Positions 1 to 9,056 of a DNA stretch of 64,000 nt are shown piece by piece. Positions within the stretch are counted from its first letter, which is position 1; each line of letters starts with the position of its first letter. Origin of the DNA: Hymenobacter cheonanensis. Its GTDB lineage: Bacteria > Bacteroidota > Bacteroidia > Cytophagales > Hymenobacteraceae. A model generated the notes under the pieces. The model did not search any database, was not told the origin of the DNA, and saw only the letters and a program-made list of their open reading frames with translations. The translations under genes were made by a program, and so were the position numbers. The stretch spans positions 271,226 to 335,225 of the forward strand of contig NZ_JAUQSW010000006.1 of assembly GCF_030581075.1 (NCBI RefSeq). The letters run 5' to 3'.

Positions 1-22
1 GGCTAGCGTAGGAGCCGCCAGG

Positions 23-1798
23 CTAGCGGGGGGTTGCAGCGGCGGCCGGCGGGGCGGCAGCGGGCCGGGCCGGCGCCGCTTTAGGGGTGGCCGGACGCGG
101 GGGCCGGGCCTTGGCTTTCGTTTTTGGTTTCACCTTGCCAGCCTTGGCTTTAGGCTTCGCCTTGGGCTTGGCGCGCTTGATGTCGGCGGCGAAATGCTTG
201 CCGAATACCACGCGGCGGGTGGGCCGCTCGGTAGGCCGCCAGCGAAAGCCTTTCAGCTCTTTATCAGTGGCTTTAAGCTCGTGAATGGGCGTATAGCTGG
301 CGTCGGGGTTGGTGACCCAGGTGAGCTGCTTGATTTTATTGTCGACAAAGCGCAGCGTCATCGAAGCCGAAAACGACTTGTTCATACCGCTCATATAAGA
401 CTTGCTTATACCGCTTCTGCTGGAGTCATTTTCCAGGGTAAAGTACAGGCTTTCGGCGTTGCCCAGCACGTCGATGCGGGCCATCTGGCTGCGTCGGAAG
501 TAGGCTATCATGTTGCGGCCTTTTACCTGGTTGTAGTCCAGCACGGTGTCTTCCTGAATGGCAAAGGCATTAGAAAACAGGCTGGCGCGGTCGAGTTGGC
601 CGCGCTTGAAGCGCAGGTTCATCGAGTCGGAAGTGAGCTGGTTGCGAGCCTGCCAGATTACCGGGTCGCGGTTGAGGTAGATAACGCTGTCCTGGCGGTC
701 GTAGGTGAGCGAATCGCAGCGCCCCTGCATTTTCCCCCTGAAAATCTGCACCTTGGGCCAGGCGTAGAGGATGGGCCGCTGGCTAGCCCGCCCCAGCCGC
801 GACTCCACGCTGAGCAGCGTATCGGCGGCCATATACAGCGTGTCCTTGCCCGAAATATTGCGCACCACCGGCCGCGAGCCAAAAAGCTTGGTGCGGCCCA
901 GCGCCCGCCAGTAGCGGCCCTGGTCGCCGCGCAGCACGAGGTTATCCTTCTTCGAAATCAGTGACACGTGGCCCGTAGCCACGCCGTAGAGCTTCACCTG
1001 GTCGTACACCAGCACGTCGCCCCCTAGCAAGTAGCCGGGCGTTTCAATCTGCGCTTTGCGGGCAAAATTGGACACCCGCGTTACGGTATTATAGGTACCC
1101 TTCTCGGCGTAGAGGTCGCCCTGCGTGCTTTTAATGCGCGTGGGGCCGTCGAAATACGCGATTTTAGTGCTCGTGTTAAAGGTCAGCGTATCGTTGCGCA
1201 GGTCGGTGGGCTGGCCCTGCTCATCGAGCGAAACCAGGTGCACATCGCGCTTAAAGACAAAGACTTTGCTATTAGTATCGTAGAAGCCCTGCTGGCTATC
1301 GAGGGTGTTTTTAGGGTCTACGATGTGGCCGCCCACGGTGTAGAAGGCCGTTTTGCGGGTCAGGTCGTAGTCGAGGGCCGTGGTGGTGAGCGTCATGCGC
1401 GGGTCGCGCATGGTCACGACCTGGCCGGTCATGCGGGCCAGGCGCTTGTTGCCGTCGTAAAAGCCGTGGTCGCCGGTGATGGTCATCGTGTCGCTCTGCA
1501 CAATGCGCACGTTGCTGAACGCCTCAATCTCGTTGCGCTCCAGGTACTGGTAGGCCGAGTCGCAGTAGAGCAGCACATCCTGCTGCTTGAAGACCACGCT
1601 ACCCAGCAACTTGCGGATTTTCACGCCGTTAAAGTCGCCGCCGCTCAGCTTGCCGGCGTGTTGCAGGTCTACGGGGGCGCCCTTCACGGTCTGGGGGCGC
1701 GGGCCGGGCTGGGGCGCGGCGCCAGGCCGGGTCTGGGCCCACACGGCACCCAGCGGCAGCAAAAGCAGGAGCAGTACGAAAAAGCGAGGAAGCGGCAT
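23..1798 (-). CDS. OstA/LptA-like LPS transport protein
   Basis: Predicted 591-residue exported protein. The first ~22 residues are a hydrophobic signal peptide ending in an AQ cleavage context. Residues ~50-470 hold repeated short beta-strand units of the OstA/LptA jelly-roll type (GDHGFYDGNKRLARMTGQV and similar), typical of the Bacteroidota OstA-like family that is thought to bridge lipopolysaccharide across the periplasm. The last ~60 residues are a low-complexity Lys/Ala/Pro tail. I chose the ATG at 1798 over a TTG three codons upstream because that TTG lies inside a TAACTTTG promoter box (1805-1812); transcription would then begin at or just before the ATG. The TAG stop lies inside a GCTAGC hexamer. 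The role in LPS transport follows from the family and is not shown by context. Confidence 0.85.
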   Translation of the reverse strand: MPLPRFFVLLLLLLPLGAVWAQTRPGAAPQPGPRPQTVKGAPVDLQHAGKLSGGDFNGVKIRKLLGSVVFKQQDVLLYCDSAYQYLERNEIEAFSNVRIVQSDTMTITGDHGFYDGNKRLARMTGQVVTMRDPRMTLTTTALDYDLTRKTAFYTVGGHIVDPKNTLDSQQGFYDTNSKVFVFKRDVHLVSLDEQGQPTDLRNDTLTFNTSTKIAYFDGPTRIKSTQGDLYAEKGTYNTVTRVSNFARKAQIETPGYLLGGDVLVYDQVKLYGVATGHVSLISKKDNLVLRGDQGRYWRALGRTKLFGSRPVVRNISGKDTLYMAADTLLSVESRLGRASQRPILYAWPKVQIFRGKMQGRCDSLTYDRQDSVIYLNRDPVIWQARNQLTSDSMNLRFKRGQLDRASLFSNAFAIQEDTVLDYNQVKGRNMIAYFRRSQMARIDVLGNAESLYFTLENDSSRSGISKSYMSGMNKSFSASMTLRFVDNKIKQLTWVTNPDASYTPIHELKATDKELKGFRWRPTERPTRRVVFGKHFAADIKRAKPKAKPKAKAGKVKPKTKAKARPPRPATPKAAPARPAAAPPAAAATPR

Positions 1799-1804
1799 TC
1801 GGGC

Positions 1805-1812
1805 CAAAGTTA
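1805..1812 (-). promoter_or_regulatory. -7 box of OstA-like gene
   Basis: Reads TAACTTTG on the minus strand, matching the Bacteroidota TAnnTTTG element. It ends 6 bases before the ATG at 1798, so the transcript would be leaderless or nearly so. No clear -33 TTG was found. Confidence 0.45.
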
Positions 1813-1887
1813 CGGCGGTAGGCCGGGGCTAACGCGCATCTTTGCCGCCTAGTGCCCGCAGGCCGGGCCAGCCCCTTCCCTTACCGC

Positions 1888-2439
1888 ATGAAGCTGCACC
1901 TTTTCGGCGCCTCGGGCACGGGCGTCAGCACCCTGGGCGAAGCGCTCGCGCAGGTGCTGCCCGTGCCGTATTTCAACACCGACGATTACTTCTGGGAAAC
2001 ATCGGACCCGCCCTTCACCCGGCGGCGCCCGCCGGCCGTGCGCGCTGCCCGGCTAGCCCACGACCTGGCCCGGCAAGAAAGCTGGATAGTGGGCGGCTCC
2101 ATCGTGGGCTGGGACGAAAAATGGCTGGCCGCGTTCGACCTCGTTGTATTTTTGTGGCTGCCGCCGGCCCTGCGGCTGCAGCGCCTGCGCCTGCGCGAAC
2201 ACGCCCGCTACGGCCATCTACTGCTTACCGACCCTGGCCAGGCCGCCCGAACCCAGGCATTTCTGGACTGGGCGGCGGGCTACGACGACAGTAGCACGGG
2301 CGGCACCCGCACCCTGGCCACTCATACCCGCTGGCTAGCCCAGTTTGCCTGCCCGGTGCTGGAACTGCGCGGCGACCTCCCGGTGGCCGAGCGCCTGGCC
2401 GCCGTGCGGGCGCGGCTGCACCAGCTGGGGCCAGCGTAA
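1888..2439 (+). CDS. small P-loop ATPase, adenylate-kinase-like
   Basis: 183-residue protein with an N-terminal Walker A loop, GASGTGVST, at about residues 7-15, followed by a nucleotide-kinase-like arrangement (FNTDDYFW, then VGGSIVGWDEKW and an LRLREHARYG Arg-rich segment resembling an adenylate kinase lid). This fits the AAA/shikimate-kinase-like ATPases often annotated as adenylate kinase or topology modulation protein; the substrate is unknown. The ATG at 1888 places the P-loop at the normal distance from the N-terminus; an upstream in-frame GTG at 1852 would add 12 residues with no domain match. A CATCTTTG sequence at 1837-1844 may be its -7 box. The gene diverges from the OstA-like gene. 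Confidence 0.75.
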   Translation: MKLHLFGASGTGVSTLGEALAQVLPVPYFNTDDYFWETSDPPFTRRRPPAVRAARLAHDLARQESWIVGGSIVGWDEKWLAAFDLVVFLWLPPALRLQRLRLREHARYGHLLLTDPGQAARTQAFLDWAAGYDDSSTGGTRTLATHTRWLAQFACPVLELRGDLPVAERLAAVRARLHQLGPA

Positions 2440-2490
2440 TTTTTCACTGCTTATTTACAGGGCTGCGCTGCTAGCCCCCGTTTTTTGCTC

Positions 2491-3819
2491 ATGCTCGACC
2501 AGATTCGCCGCTTTATTACCGAGAACTCGCTTTTCGACCTCGAAACCGATACCATACTCGTGGCCGTGAGCGGCGGGCTCGACTCGGTGGTGCTGCTCGA
2601 TGTGCTGCACCGGCTCGGGGCGCAGCTGGCCGTGGCGCACTGCCACTTCGGGTTGCGCGGCGAGGAGGCCGACGCCGACGAGCAGTTTGTGCGCAAGCTG
2701 GCCAAGCAGTACGAGGTACCCTACTTCGCCGAGTTTTTTCAAACCAAGGCCTTTGCCGAGCGCGAAGGCATCTCGACCCAGATGGCCGCCCGGCTGCTGC
2801 GCTACCGCTGGTGGGAGCAGGTGCGCGCCACCAACGGCTACGCCGCCATTGCCACGGCCCACCACCGCCGCGATGCCGCCGAGACGATGCTGCTCAACCT
2901 CACCCACGGCACGGGGCTAGCCGGCCTGCACGGCATTCAGGCCAAAAATGGCTACGTGGTGCGCCCGCTGCTGGCCAGCGCCAAGGATGACCTGTATGAC
3001 TACTTGGTTGAGAACCGCCTTATCTGGCGCGAAGATGCCTCCAACGACAGCCCCGTGTACCAGCGCAACCGCCTGCGACAGCAGGTGCTGCCGGTGCTGC
3101 GCGAAATCAACCCCAACCTCGATAACACCCTGGCCAGCACCGCCGAGCGCGTGGGCGGCGCCGAAGAAATAGTGCGCCGCTACGTGGCCGACACCGCCGC
3201 CCAGGCCCGGCGCGATGCGCCCGAAGCCACGTATTTCAGCATTGCCACGCTGCAAAACACGGCCGCCACCACCCTGGTGCTGCACGAGCTGCTGCGGCCC
3301 TTCGGCTTTTCGTGGCCCGTGACCAAGGAGATTGTGGCGAGCCTGGGCGGGCTTTCGGGCAAGCAGTTCGACTCGCCCACCCACCGCCTGGTGAAGGACC
3401 GCGACCAGCTCGTCATTACGCCGCGGCGGCTGGCCCAGTACGGCACCTTCCAGCTGGCTGAGGGCCAGGAAGACCTGCTGGCCGACGGCCTGCGCCTGCG
3501 CGCCAGCCAGCACGACGGCGCCGGCTACGAGATTCCGCGCTCGCGCAGCACGGCGGCGCTGGACATCGACAAGCTCAAGTTTCCGCTCACGCTGCGCCGC
3601 TGGCAGGAGGGCGACTGGTTTATGCCGCTGGGGATGAAGGGCAAAAAGCACCTCAGCGACTTTCTCATCGACCAGAAAGTGCCGCTCAACCTCAAAGACG
3701 AGGTGCGCGTGCTGACCTCGGCCGACGGCAAAATCTGCTGGGTGGTGGGCTTGCGCGTCGATGACCGCTTTAAGGTAGACGAGGCAACCGCCCGCGTGCT
3801 GGCCGTGCAGCGGCTGTGA
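2491..3819 (+). CDS. tilS: tRNA(Ile)-lysidine synthase TilS
   Basis: Ligates lysine to C34 of the CAU-anticodon tRNA(Ile) using ATP, so that the tRNA reads AUA. The N-terminal PP-loop motif SGGLDS sits near residue 28, followed by the family segments AHCHFGLRG, then ATAHHRRDAAET and a C-terminal TilS substrate-binding domain with RRWQEGDWFMPLGMKGKK and SDFLIDQKVP. At 442 residues it is full length. A TTG two codons upstream (2485) is an alternative start; the ATG at 2491 is preferred. It lies 51 bp after the small ATPase gene on the same strand and may be co-transcribed. tilS is normally essential and single copy. Confidence 0.95.
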   Translation: MLDQIRRFITENSLFDLETDTILVAVSGGLDSVVLLDVLHRLGAQLAVAHCHFGLRGEEADADEQFVRKLAKQYEVPYFAEFFQTKAFAEREGISTQMAARLLRYRWWEQVRATNGYAAIATAHHRRDAAETMLLNLTHGTGLAGLHGIQAKNGYVVRPLLASAKDDLYDYLVENRLIWREDASNDSPVYQRNRLRQQVLPVLREINPNLDNTLASTAERVGGAEEIVRRYVADTAAQARRDAPEATYFSIATLQNTAATTLVLHELLRPFGFSWPVTKEIVASLGGLSGKQFDSPTHRLVKDRDQLVITPRRLAQYGTFQLAEGQEDLLADGLRLRASQHDGAGYEIPRSRSTAALDIDKLKFPLTLRRWQEGDWFMPLGMKGKKHLSDFLIDQKVPLNLKDEVRVLTSADGKICWVVGLRVDDRFKVDEATARVLAVQRL

Positions 3820-4075
3820 TTACGGCAGTTTAGCAACTCTGCTGGCTAGTTATTTTTTAAGCATGTATTTATAGCATACCTAACCATTAGCGGGTGTGCC
3901 GTTCGCCTTTATTTTTACTGGCCGGCTAGCCGGCTGCGAGGCACCGGCGCGCAGTCCTAAACCAGCTGCGGTCGGTATAAGTCTGCGCTACCGATGCTGC
4001 CGCGCCGCTTTCGGGTGTACTTTTACCGCGCCAGACTTAGCTGGCGCTGTTCCCTCCTACCCTTCATTAATTCCC

Positions 4076-5014
4076 ATGAAAGTCACCGTAGTTGGGGCTG
4101 GCAACGTGGGCGCTACCTGCGCCGATGTGCTTGCCACCCGAGAAATTGCCAATGAAGTTGTTTTAGTTGACATCAAGGAGGGCTTCGCCGAAGGCAAAGC
4201 CCTCGATATCTGGCAGAAAGCGCCCATCATTGGCTACGACACCCGCACCGTGGGCGTTACCAACGACTACGCCCGTACGGCGGGCTCCGATGTGGTTGTG
4301 ATTACCTCGGGCCTGCCCCGCAAGCCCGGCATGAGCCGCGACGACCTGATTGCCACCAACGCCGGCATCGTGAAATCGGTGACCGAGCAGGTGGTGAAGC
4401 ACTCGCCCAAGGCCATTATTATCATCGTGAGCAACCCGCTCGACGTGATGACTTACCAGGCGCACCTCACCGCCAAGCTGCCCCGCGAAAAGGTGTTCGG
4501 CATGGCCGGCATCCTGGACACGGCTCGCTACCGCGCCTTTTTGGCCGAGGCCCTGAACGTAAGCCCCAAAGACATTCAGGCCGTGCTGATGGGTGGCCAC
4601 GGCGATACGATGGTGCCCCTGCCCCGCTATACCACCGTGGGCGGCATCCCGGTTACCGAGCTGATTGACAAAGCCAGGCTCGATGCCATTGTGGAGCGCA
4701 CCAAGAACGGCGGCGGCGAGCTGGTGAAGCTCATGGGTACCTCGGCCTGGTACGCGCCCGGCGCGGCGGCGGCCCAAATGGTCGAAGCCATCGTGCGCGA
4801 CCAGCGTCGCGTATTCCCGGTGTGCCTCGAGCTGCAGGGCGAGTACGGCATAAACGGCGTGTACCTCGGCGCCCCGGTCATTCTGGGCAAAAACGGTGTG
4901 GAGCGCGTGATTGAATTGCAGCTCAACGACGAAGAGAAAGCGCTGCTCGAAACCTCGCGCGGCCACGTGAAAGAAGTAATGGACGCGCTGGACAAGATGA
5001 GCCAGCCGGCGTAA
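4076..5014 (+). CDS. mdh: malate dehydrogenase
   Basis: NAD-dependent oxidation of malate to oxaloacetate in the TCA cycle. The 312-residue protein begins with the Rossmann motif GAGNVGATCA (residues 7-16); D32 after strand beta-2 fits NAD specificity. The substrate arginines are in SGLPRKPGMSR (R82, R88) and the catalytic histidine in GGHGDTMVP (H175). It belongs to the LDH-like MDH group usual in Bacteroidota. The reading frame is open upstream to 3896, but that segment has no homology-like features and the 312-residue form has the standard family length. A strong hairpin terminator follows. Confidence 0.97.
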   Translation: MKVTVVGAGNVGATCADVLATREIANEVVLVDIKEGFAEGKALDIWQKAPIIGYDTRTVGVTNDYARTAGSDVVVITSGLPRKPGMSRDDLIATNAGIVKSVTEQVVKHSPKAIIIIVSNPLDVMTYQAHLTAKLPREKVFGMAGILDTARYRAFLAEALNVSPKDIQAVLMGGHGDTMVPLPRYTTVGGIPVTELIDKARLDAIVERTKNGGGELVKLMGTSAWYAPGAAAAQMVEAIVRDQRRVFPVCLELQGEYGINGVYLGAPVILGKNGVERVIELQLNDEEKALLETSRGHVKEVMDALDKMSQPA

Positions 5015-5033
5015 AGCTGGTCCAGAACAAATC

Positions 5034-5072
5034 AAGAAAGCCCTGCTAAATATGATTTAGCAGGGCTTTCTT
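5034..5072 (+). terminator. mdh terminator
   Basis: Perfect 17-bp stem (AAGAAAGCCCTGCTAAA and its complement) around a 5-nt loop, 20 bp after the mdh stop. It is A-rich on the left and T-rich on the right, so it could work in both directions, serving also the convergent lipoprotein gene. Confidence 0.85.
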
Positions 5073-5193
5073 GGTAAGAAGCACGGGCGCAATGCCCGCA
5101 CAACAGGAAGTAGATTATAAAGAAGTCAGTACGGCGACATGCATTATTCCTACTTATGAGAAGCGTAGCAATTTTTCAAAGCCCGGAAGCGTA

Positions 5194-5634
5194 TTAGTTG
5201 TAAACGCTTTTGACGTGCATTTCGACAGTACCATTCTTTTGCCAGGTGGTCTTCGTTTCAATTACGATGTTACCCACGGTGGCTCCGCCTCTAAAGATGT
5301 AGGATAGCGAAACCGGATTATTGTTCTCATCCAAGGGAAGGTATTGTGCTGGCACAACGTCGTCCGACACCCATTCTTCTATTGTGCTTCCCGGAGTGAC
5401 ATGCAAGGTCTTCATCGTCATCGGGATATAATACCCGGTTGCCCCAGTAAGAACCGGGTAATGGTTGTAGTGGGTGCCTACTTCAGCATAGATAAGATGG
5501 TTGACGGGCATCACATTGGTGGACACGGCGGCTGAGGCAGCCGGCTTAATGTTGTCGGACTCCTTCTGGCAGGAAGAAGCTAGCAGACTGCAGCTGAGGA
5601 CAGCGGCAAGGTGCAGAGGAAGGTAAGCTTTCAT
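5194..5634 (-). CDS. hypothetical lipoprotein
   Basis: 146-residue protein of unknown function. It starts with a lipoprotein signal (residues 1-21, hydrophobic, then SLLASSC) with the lipidated cysteine predicted at C22, followed by a polar QKESDN stretch typical of Bacteroidota lipoproteins. The remainder looks like a small beta-sandwich, with no motif I recognise. I chose the ATG at 5634 because it puts the signal peptide at the N-terminus; a start 20 codons upstream (5694) would bury it. The coding region is visibly less GC-rich than the neighbouring genes and adjoins an AT-rich stretch, which hints at horizontal acquisition. Confidence 0.7.
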   Translation of the reverse strand: MKAYLPLHLAAVLSCSLLASSCQKESDNIKPAASAAVSTNVMPVNHLIYAEVGTHYNHYPVLTGATGYYIPMTMKTLHVTPGSTIEEWVSDDVVPAQYLPLDENNNPVSLSYIFRGGATVGNIVIETKTTWQKNGTVEMHVKSVYN

Positions 5635-6015
5635 AAGCAAAATAGGTAAAGAGTGTGAGAGAAATGGGTAGTGGGCGGAGGTGGGTGGGGGCACTGTCTG
5701 GGTCGTACTGGCACGGAACTGGAGGTGAATGACTTAGTATGAATTAAATGTACTAAAATCATCTTAAATTCACAATCAATCTCAAAAAGTTCATATAAAA
5801 TCCATCAGCAAATGGAGATTTTTTCAAAAAATCTTTTTATCATTATATTTTACACAAAACTAAAATCTGATTTTTATCTGTTTTTAGCCTGTGCTTTAGC
5901 TCTCTTTAAGGTTACGCTTAGTGCGGCTGCCACTAGCCCCCGAGTGCTATTGGCAAGTGCTCGCACCCGTGCTCGGCAATGAGGGCCGGCGCACAGCCGT
6001 TTTAAAGACGGACCC
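5635..6015. other. AT-rich intergenic region
   Basis: About 380 bp without a convincing gene between two divergently transcribed genes. The part from about 5740 to 5890 is extremely AT-rich, with oligo-A and oligo-T runs and a short AGATTTTTT/AAAAAATCT hairpin near 5816-5835. It probably holds the upstream control region of the lipoprotein gene. No clear TAnnTTTG box for that gene was found. Confidence 0.6.
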
Positions 6016-6023
6016 TACCTTTG
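6016..6023 (+). promoter_or_regulatory. -7 box of GT9 gene
   Basis: TACCTTTG matches TAnnTTTG and lies 10 bp before the ATG at 6034, predicting a leader of only a few bases. Confidence 0.5.
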
Positions 6024-6033
6024 GGGCCTGCCC

Positions 6034-7068
6034 ATGCCCGATTCGCCCCTAGCCACCCTCCTCCTTCAAACCGCCTTTATCGGCGATGTCATCCTGGCCA
6101 CGGCGCTGGTTGAGCACCTGGCATTACACGCGCCGCACGCGCCGCTCGATGTGCTGGTGCGGCGCGGCAATGAAGGCTTGCTGGCGGGCAATCCGCACAT
6201 TCGGCGGGTGCTGGTTTGGGACAAGAAAAGCCGGAAATACCCCAACCTGCTGCGTTTGCTAGGGCAGATTCGGCGGGAGCGATACGGGCAGGTAGTGACG
6301 TTGCAGCGCTTCGCCAGCACGGGGTTTCTCACGGCCTTTTCGGGCGCGCCAGTGCGGGCGGGCTTTGCCGAAAACCCGTTCAGCCGGTTTTTCACGCGGC
6401 GCGTGCCGCACGTTATCGGCGACGGCACGCACGAGGTGACGCGCAACCTACGGCTGCTGACGGAGGCAGTTTGTGCGCCTGCGCTGCCCCGCCCGCGCCT
6501 CTACCCCACCCTGGCCGACGAGGGCGCGGCCGCACCCTACGCCGCTGTGGGCGAATACGTGTGCCTGGCGCCCACTTCGGTGTGGTTTACCAAGCAGTAC
6601 CCCGAGGAAAAGTGGCTGGAGCTGCTGGCCGCCCTGCCCGCTAGCCTGCCGGTGTACCTGCTGGGCGGCCCGCCCGATGCGGCCGCCTGCGAGCGGCTGG
6701 CCCAGGCGGCGGCCCGGCCAGGGCTGGTGAATTTATCGGGCAAATTATCCTTGCTCGCCTCGGCGGCGCTGATGCGCGGGGCGGTGCTGAACTACGTGAA
6801 TGACTCGGCGCCGCTGCACCTATGCTCGGCCACCGATGCGCCGGTGTGCACCATTTTCTGCTCGACGGTGCCCGCGTTTGGGTTTGGGCCGCTCAGCACG
6901 TTTTCGCGCATTGTCGAGCACCCGGGGCCGCTGGCCTGCCGGCCCTGCGGGCTGCATGGCCACGCCCGCTGCCCGCTAGGGCACTTCCGCTGCGCCCGCG
7001 AGATAGAAACGCCGCAGCTGCTGGCGGTGCTGGCCGAAGCGCGGGCGTGGCGAGCCGCAGCGAATTAA
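6034..7068 (+). CDS. glycosyltransferase family 9 (heptosyltransferase-like)
   Basis: 344-residue cytoplasmic glycosyltransferase of the ADP-heptose:LPS heptosyltransferase superfamily (GT9, GT-B fold). The N-terminal TAFIGDVILATALVEHL segment corresponds to the acceptor-side GDxxLxTP motif. The C-terminal domain contains LLGGPPDAA, NLSGKLSLLASAALM and YVNDSAPLHLCSATDAP, the nucleotide-sugar binding region of WaaC/WaaF-like enzymes. It likely adds a sugar to the lipid A core. The short CRPCGLHGHARCPLGHFRC cysteine cluster near the C-terminus also occurs in GT9 proteins. It ends 3 bp from the convergent transporter gene. Confidence 0.85.
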   Translation: MPDSPLATLLLQTAFIGDVILATALVEHLALHAPHAPLDVLVRRGNEGLLAGNPHIRRVLVWDKKSRKYPNLLRLLGQIRRERYGQVVTLQRFASTGFLTAFSGAPVRAGFAENPFSRFFTRRVPHVIGDGTHEVTRNLRLLTEAVCAPALPRPRLYPTLADEGAAAPYAAVGEYVCLAPTSVWFTKQYPEEKWLELLAALPASLPVYLLGGPPDAAACERLAQAAARPGLVNLSGKLSLLASAALMRGAVLNYVNDSAPLHLCSATDAPVCTIFCSTVPAFGFGPLSTFSRIVEHPGPLACRPCGLHGHARCPLGHFRCAREIETPQLLAVLAEARAWRAAAN

Positions 7069-7071
7069 TAA

Positions 7072-8259
7072 TCAAGCCATAAGCTGCTCCCACAAGGCCA
7101 GTACGCTAAGGCTGCCCATCGCGACTACAACGACCCAGCCGGCAGCCAGCATCCAGCGCGGGTGGCGGTAGGTGCCCATGAGGCGGCGGCTGGTGGCGGC
7201 CACCAGCACGATGGCCAGGGCAATGGGCAGTATCAGCCCATTGACGGCCCCGGCAAAGATGAGCAGCTGCGTGGGCTTGCCAACAAGCACGAAAATGGTG
7301 GTAGACAAGATGATAAAGACCGAGATGCAGGCCCGCTCGTAGCGCGCAAACACCGGGTGAAACGTCTTGAAAAACGACACCGACGTGTAGGCCGCGCCCA
7401 CCACCGACGAGATGGCCGCGCTCCACAGCACAACGCCGAACACGCGGAAACCCACCTCGCCCGCCGCCGACCGGAACACGCTGGCCGCCGGGTTGTCGGC
7501 CGCCAGGGTGGCGCCGTGGCTCAGCACGCCCACAATGGCCAGGAACAGCACAAACCGCATAACGGTAGAAATGACAATGCCGCTGACGGCACTGCGCGTT
7601 ACTACTTTTTGATTATCAATACCTTTTATACCCGCATCGAGCAGGCGGTGCGCCCCCGAAAACGTGATGTAGCCGCCCACCGTGCCGCCCACGATGGTAA
7701 CGATGGCCGCCGCGCTCACCTTGGCCGGCAGCAGCGTGTGGTGCAGCGCTTGCAGCAGCGGCGGGTGCGCGCTGAAGGCAATGCCCAGGGTGAGTAAAAT
7801 CTTGACCGTGCCCAGAATTTTGGTGAAGCCGTCGAGCATTTTGCCCACTTCGCGCACCCAAAACAGCAGCAAGGCCACCGCGCAGCTCAGCATGGCGCCC
7901 TGCTCGTAGGTGATGCCCGTGAGTACGTTCAGCCCCAGCCCGCAGCCAGCAATATTGCCAATATTAAAGGCGAAGCCGCCCAAAATAACCATGCCCGCCA
8001 GGAAGTAGCCTAGCCCCGGCAGCAGCCGGTTGGCCAGGTCCTGGGCGCGCAGCTCGCTCACCGTGAGGATGCGCCAGGTGTTGAGCTGCGCGCCCACATC
8101 GAGCAGCACCGACACGAGGATGACGAAGCCGAAGCTGGTAAACAGCTCCTGCGTGAACTTGGCCGTCTGGGTCAGAAAACCGGGGCCGATGGACGAGTTG
8201 GCCATCAGGAAGGCGGCGCCCAGGCTAGCCCCGCCCCAGGTGCGCAGTTTGCCCTTCAT
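7072..8259 (-). CDS. NRAMP-family transporter in 5-oxoproline operon (YcsG-like)
   Basis: 395-residue integral membrane protein with about 11 hydrophobic segments, beginning [20 protein letters not shown] then IGPGFLTQT. It belongs to the NRAMP/divalent-metal-type transporter superfamily. Homologues next to ycsF-kipI-kipA in Bacillus (YcsG) suggest that this branch serves 5-oxoproline or related amino-acid uptake rather than metal import, but the substrate is not shown by the sequence. The start at 8259 overlaps the pxpA stop by 4 bp (ATGA), indicating translational coupling. Last gene of the pxpB-pxpC-pxpA operon. Confidence 0.8.
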   Translation of the reverse strand: MKGKLRTWGGASLGAAFLMANSSIGPGFLTQTAKFTQELFTSFGFVILVSVLLDVGAQLNTWRILTVSELRAQDLANRLLPGLGYFLAGMVILGGFAFNIGNIAGCGLGLNVLTGITYEQGAMLSCAVALLLFWVREVGKMLDGFTKILGTVKILLTLGIAFSAHPPLLQALHHTLLPAKVSAAAIVTIVGGTVGGYITFSGAHRLLDAGIKGIDNQKVVTRSAVSGIVISTVMRFVLFLAIVGVLSHGATLAADNPAASVFRSAAGEVGFRVFGVVLWSAAISSVVGAAYTSVSFFKTFHPVFARYERACISVFIILSTTIFVLVGKPTQLLIFAGAVNGLILPIALAIVLVAATSRRLMGTYRHPRWMLAAGWVVVVAMGSLSVLALWEQLMA

Positions 8260-9056
8260 CGGCCGCTGGGGGCTGGGGCGGGGCTGGCGCTGGCCGGGGC
8301 CTGCACCACCACGCCGGCCCCGGCCAGCGCCGTGCGCAGCTGCCGGGCAAACTCCAGGGCGTGGGCGCCGTCGCCGTGCAGGCACACCGTATCGGCCCGA
8401 ATGGCCACTTCGGGGCCCTGCTGGGTGCGCACCCAGCCGCCCTGCACCATGCGCAGCACCTGGGCAATGGCCACGTCGGCGCTGGTGATGAGGGCATCGG
8501 GCTGGCGGCGCGGCGTGAGGATGCCGTTGCTTTGGTAGGTGCGGTCGGCAAACACCTCGTGGGCCGTGCGCAGGCCGATTTTCTCGCCGGCCTTGGTCAG
8601 CTCCGAGCCGGCCAGGCCGTAGAGCATCAGCTCGGGCTGCACTTTGTAAATGGCCTCGGCAATGGCTTCGGCCAGGGCCGCGTTGGTGGCGGCCATGTTA
8701 TAGAGCGCGCCGTGGGGCTTGAGGTGGTGCAGCTGGCCGCCCTCGGCGCGCACCACGGCGGCCAGGGCCCCTAGCTGGTACACCGTCATATCAAACGCCT
8801 CCTCGGCCGAAATATCCAGGTTGCGGCGGCCAAAGCCCACCAAATCGGGCAGGCCGGGGTGGGCGCCGATGGCCACATTGTGCGCCAGGGCGCGGCGCAC
8901 AGTTTGGCGCATCACGCCAGGGTCGCCGGCGTGAAAGCCGCAGGCCACGTTGGCCGAAGTAATAAGGGGCATCAGCTCGGCGTCCTGGCCCAGGGTCCAG
9001 GCGCCGAAGCTTTCGCCCATGTCGCAGTTCAAATCGACGGTAGCAGCAGGGGTCAT
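8256..9056 (-). CDS. pxpA: 5-oxoprolinase subunit PxpA
   Basis: 266-residue LamB/YcsF family protein, the hydrolytic subunit of the PxpABC 5-oxoprolinase that converts 5-oxoproline to glutamate with ATP. The diagnostic motifs are [11 protein letters not shown] at residues 8-18, [21 protein letters not shown] and [12 protein letters not shown] chose the ATG at 9056 because [11 protein letters not shown] then starts at the usual position; the frame is open far upstream only because it shadows pxpC. It overlaps pxpC by 4 bp and the transporter by 4 bp. Confidence 0.95.
   Translation of the reverse strand: MTPAATVDLNCDMGESFGAWTLGQDAELMPLITSANVACGFHAGDPGVMRQTVRRALAHNVAIGAHPGLPDLVGFGRRNLDISAEEAFDMTVYQLGALAAVVRAEGGQLHHLKPHGALYNMAATNAALAEAIAEAIYKVQPELMLYGLAGSELTKAGEKIGLRTAHEVFADRTYQSNGILTPRRQPDALITSADVAIAQVLRMVQGGWVRTQQGPEVAIRADTVCLHGDGAHALEFARQLRTALAGAGVVVQAPASASPAPAPSGR

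Noticed and set aside
3896..4075. N-terminal extension of malate dehydrogenase
   Set aside because: The extra 60 residues are not conserved-looking, and the ATG at 4076 gives the standard 312-residue enzyme.
5071..5307. Plus-strand frame of 78 codons opposite the lipoprotein gene
   Set aside because: It starts within the mdh terminator, overlaps a gene with a clear lipoprotein signal, and shows no motif.
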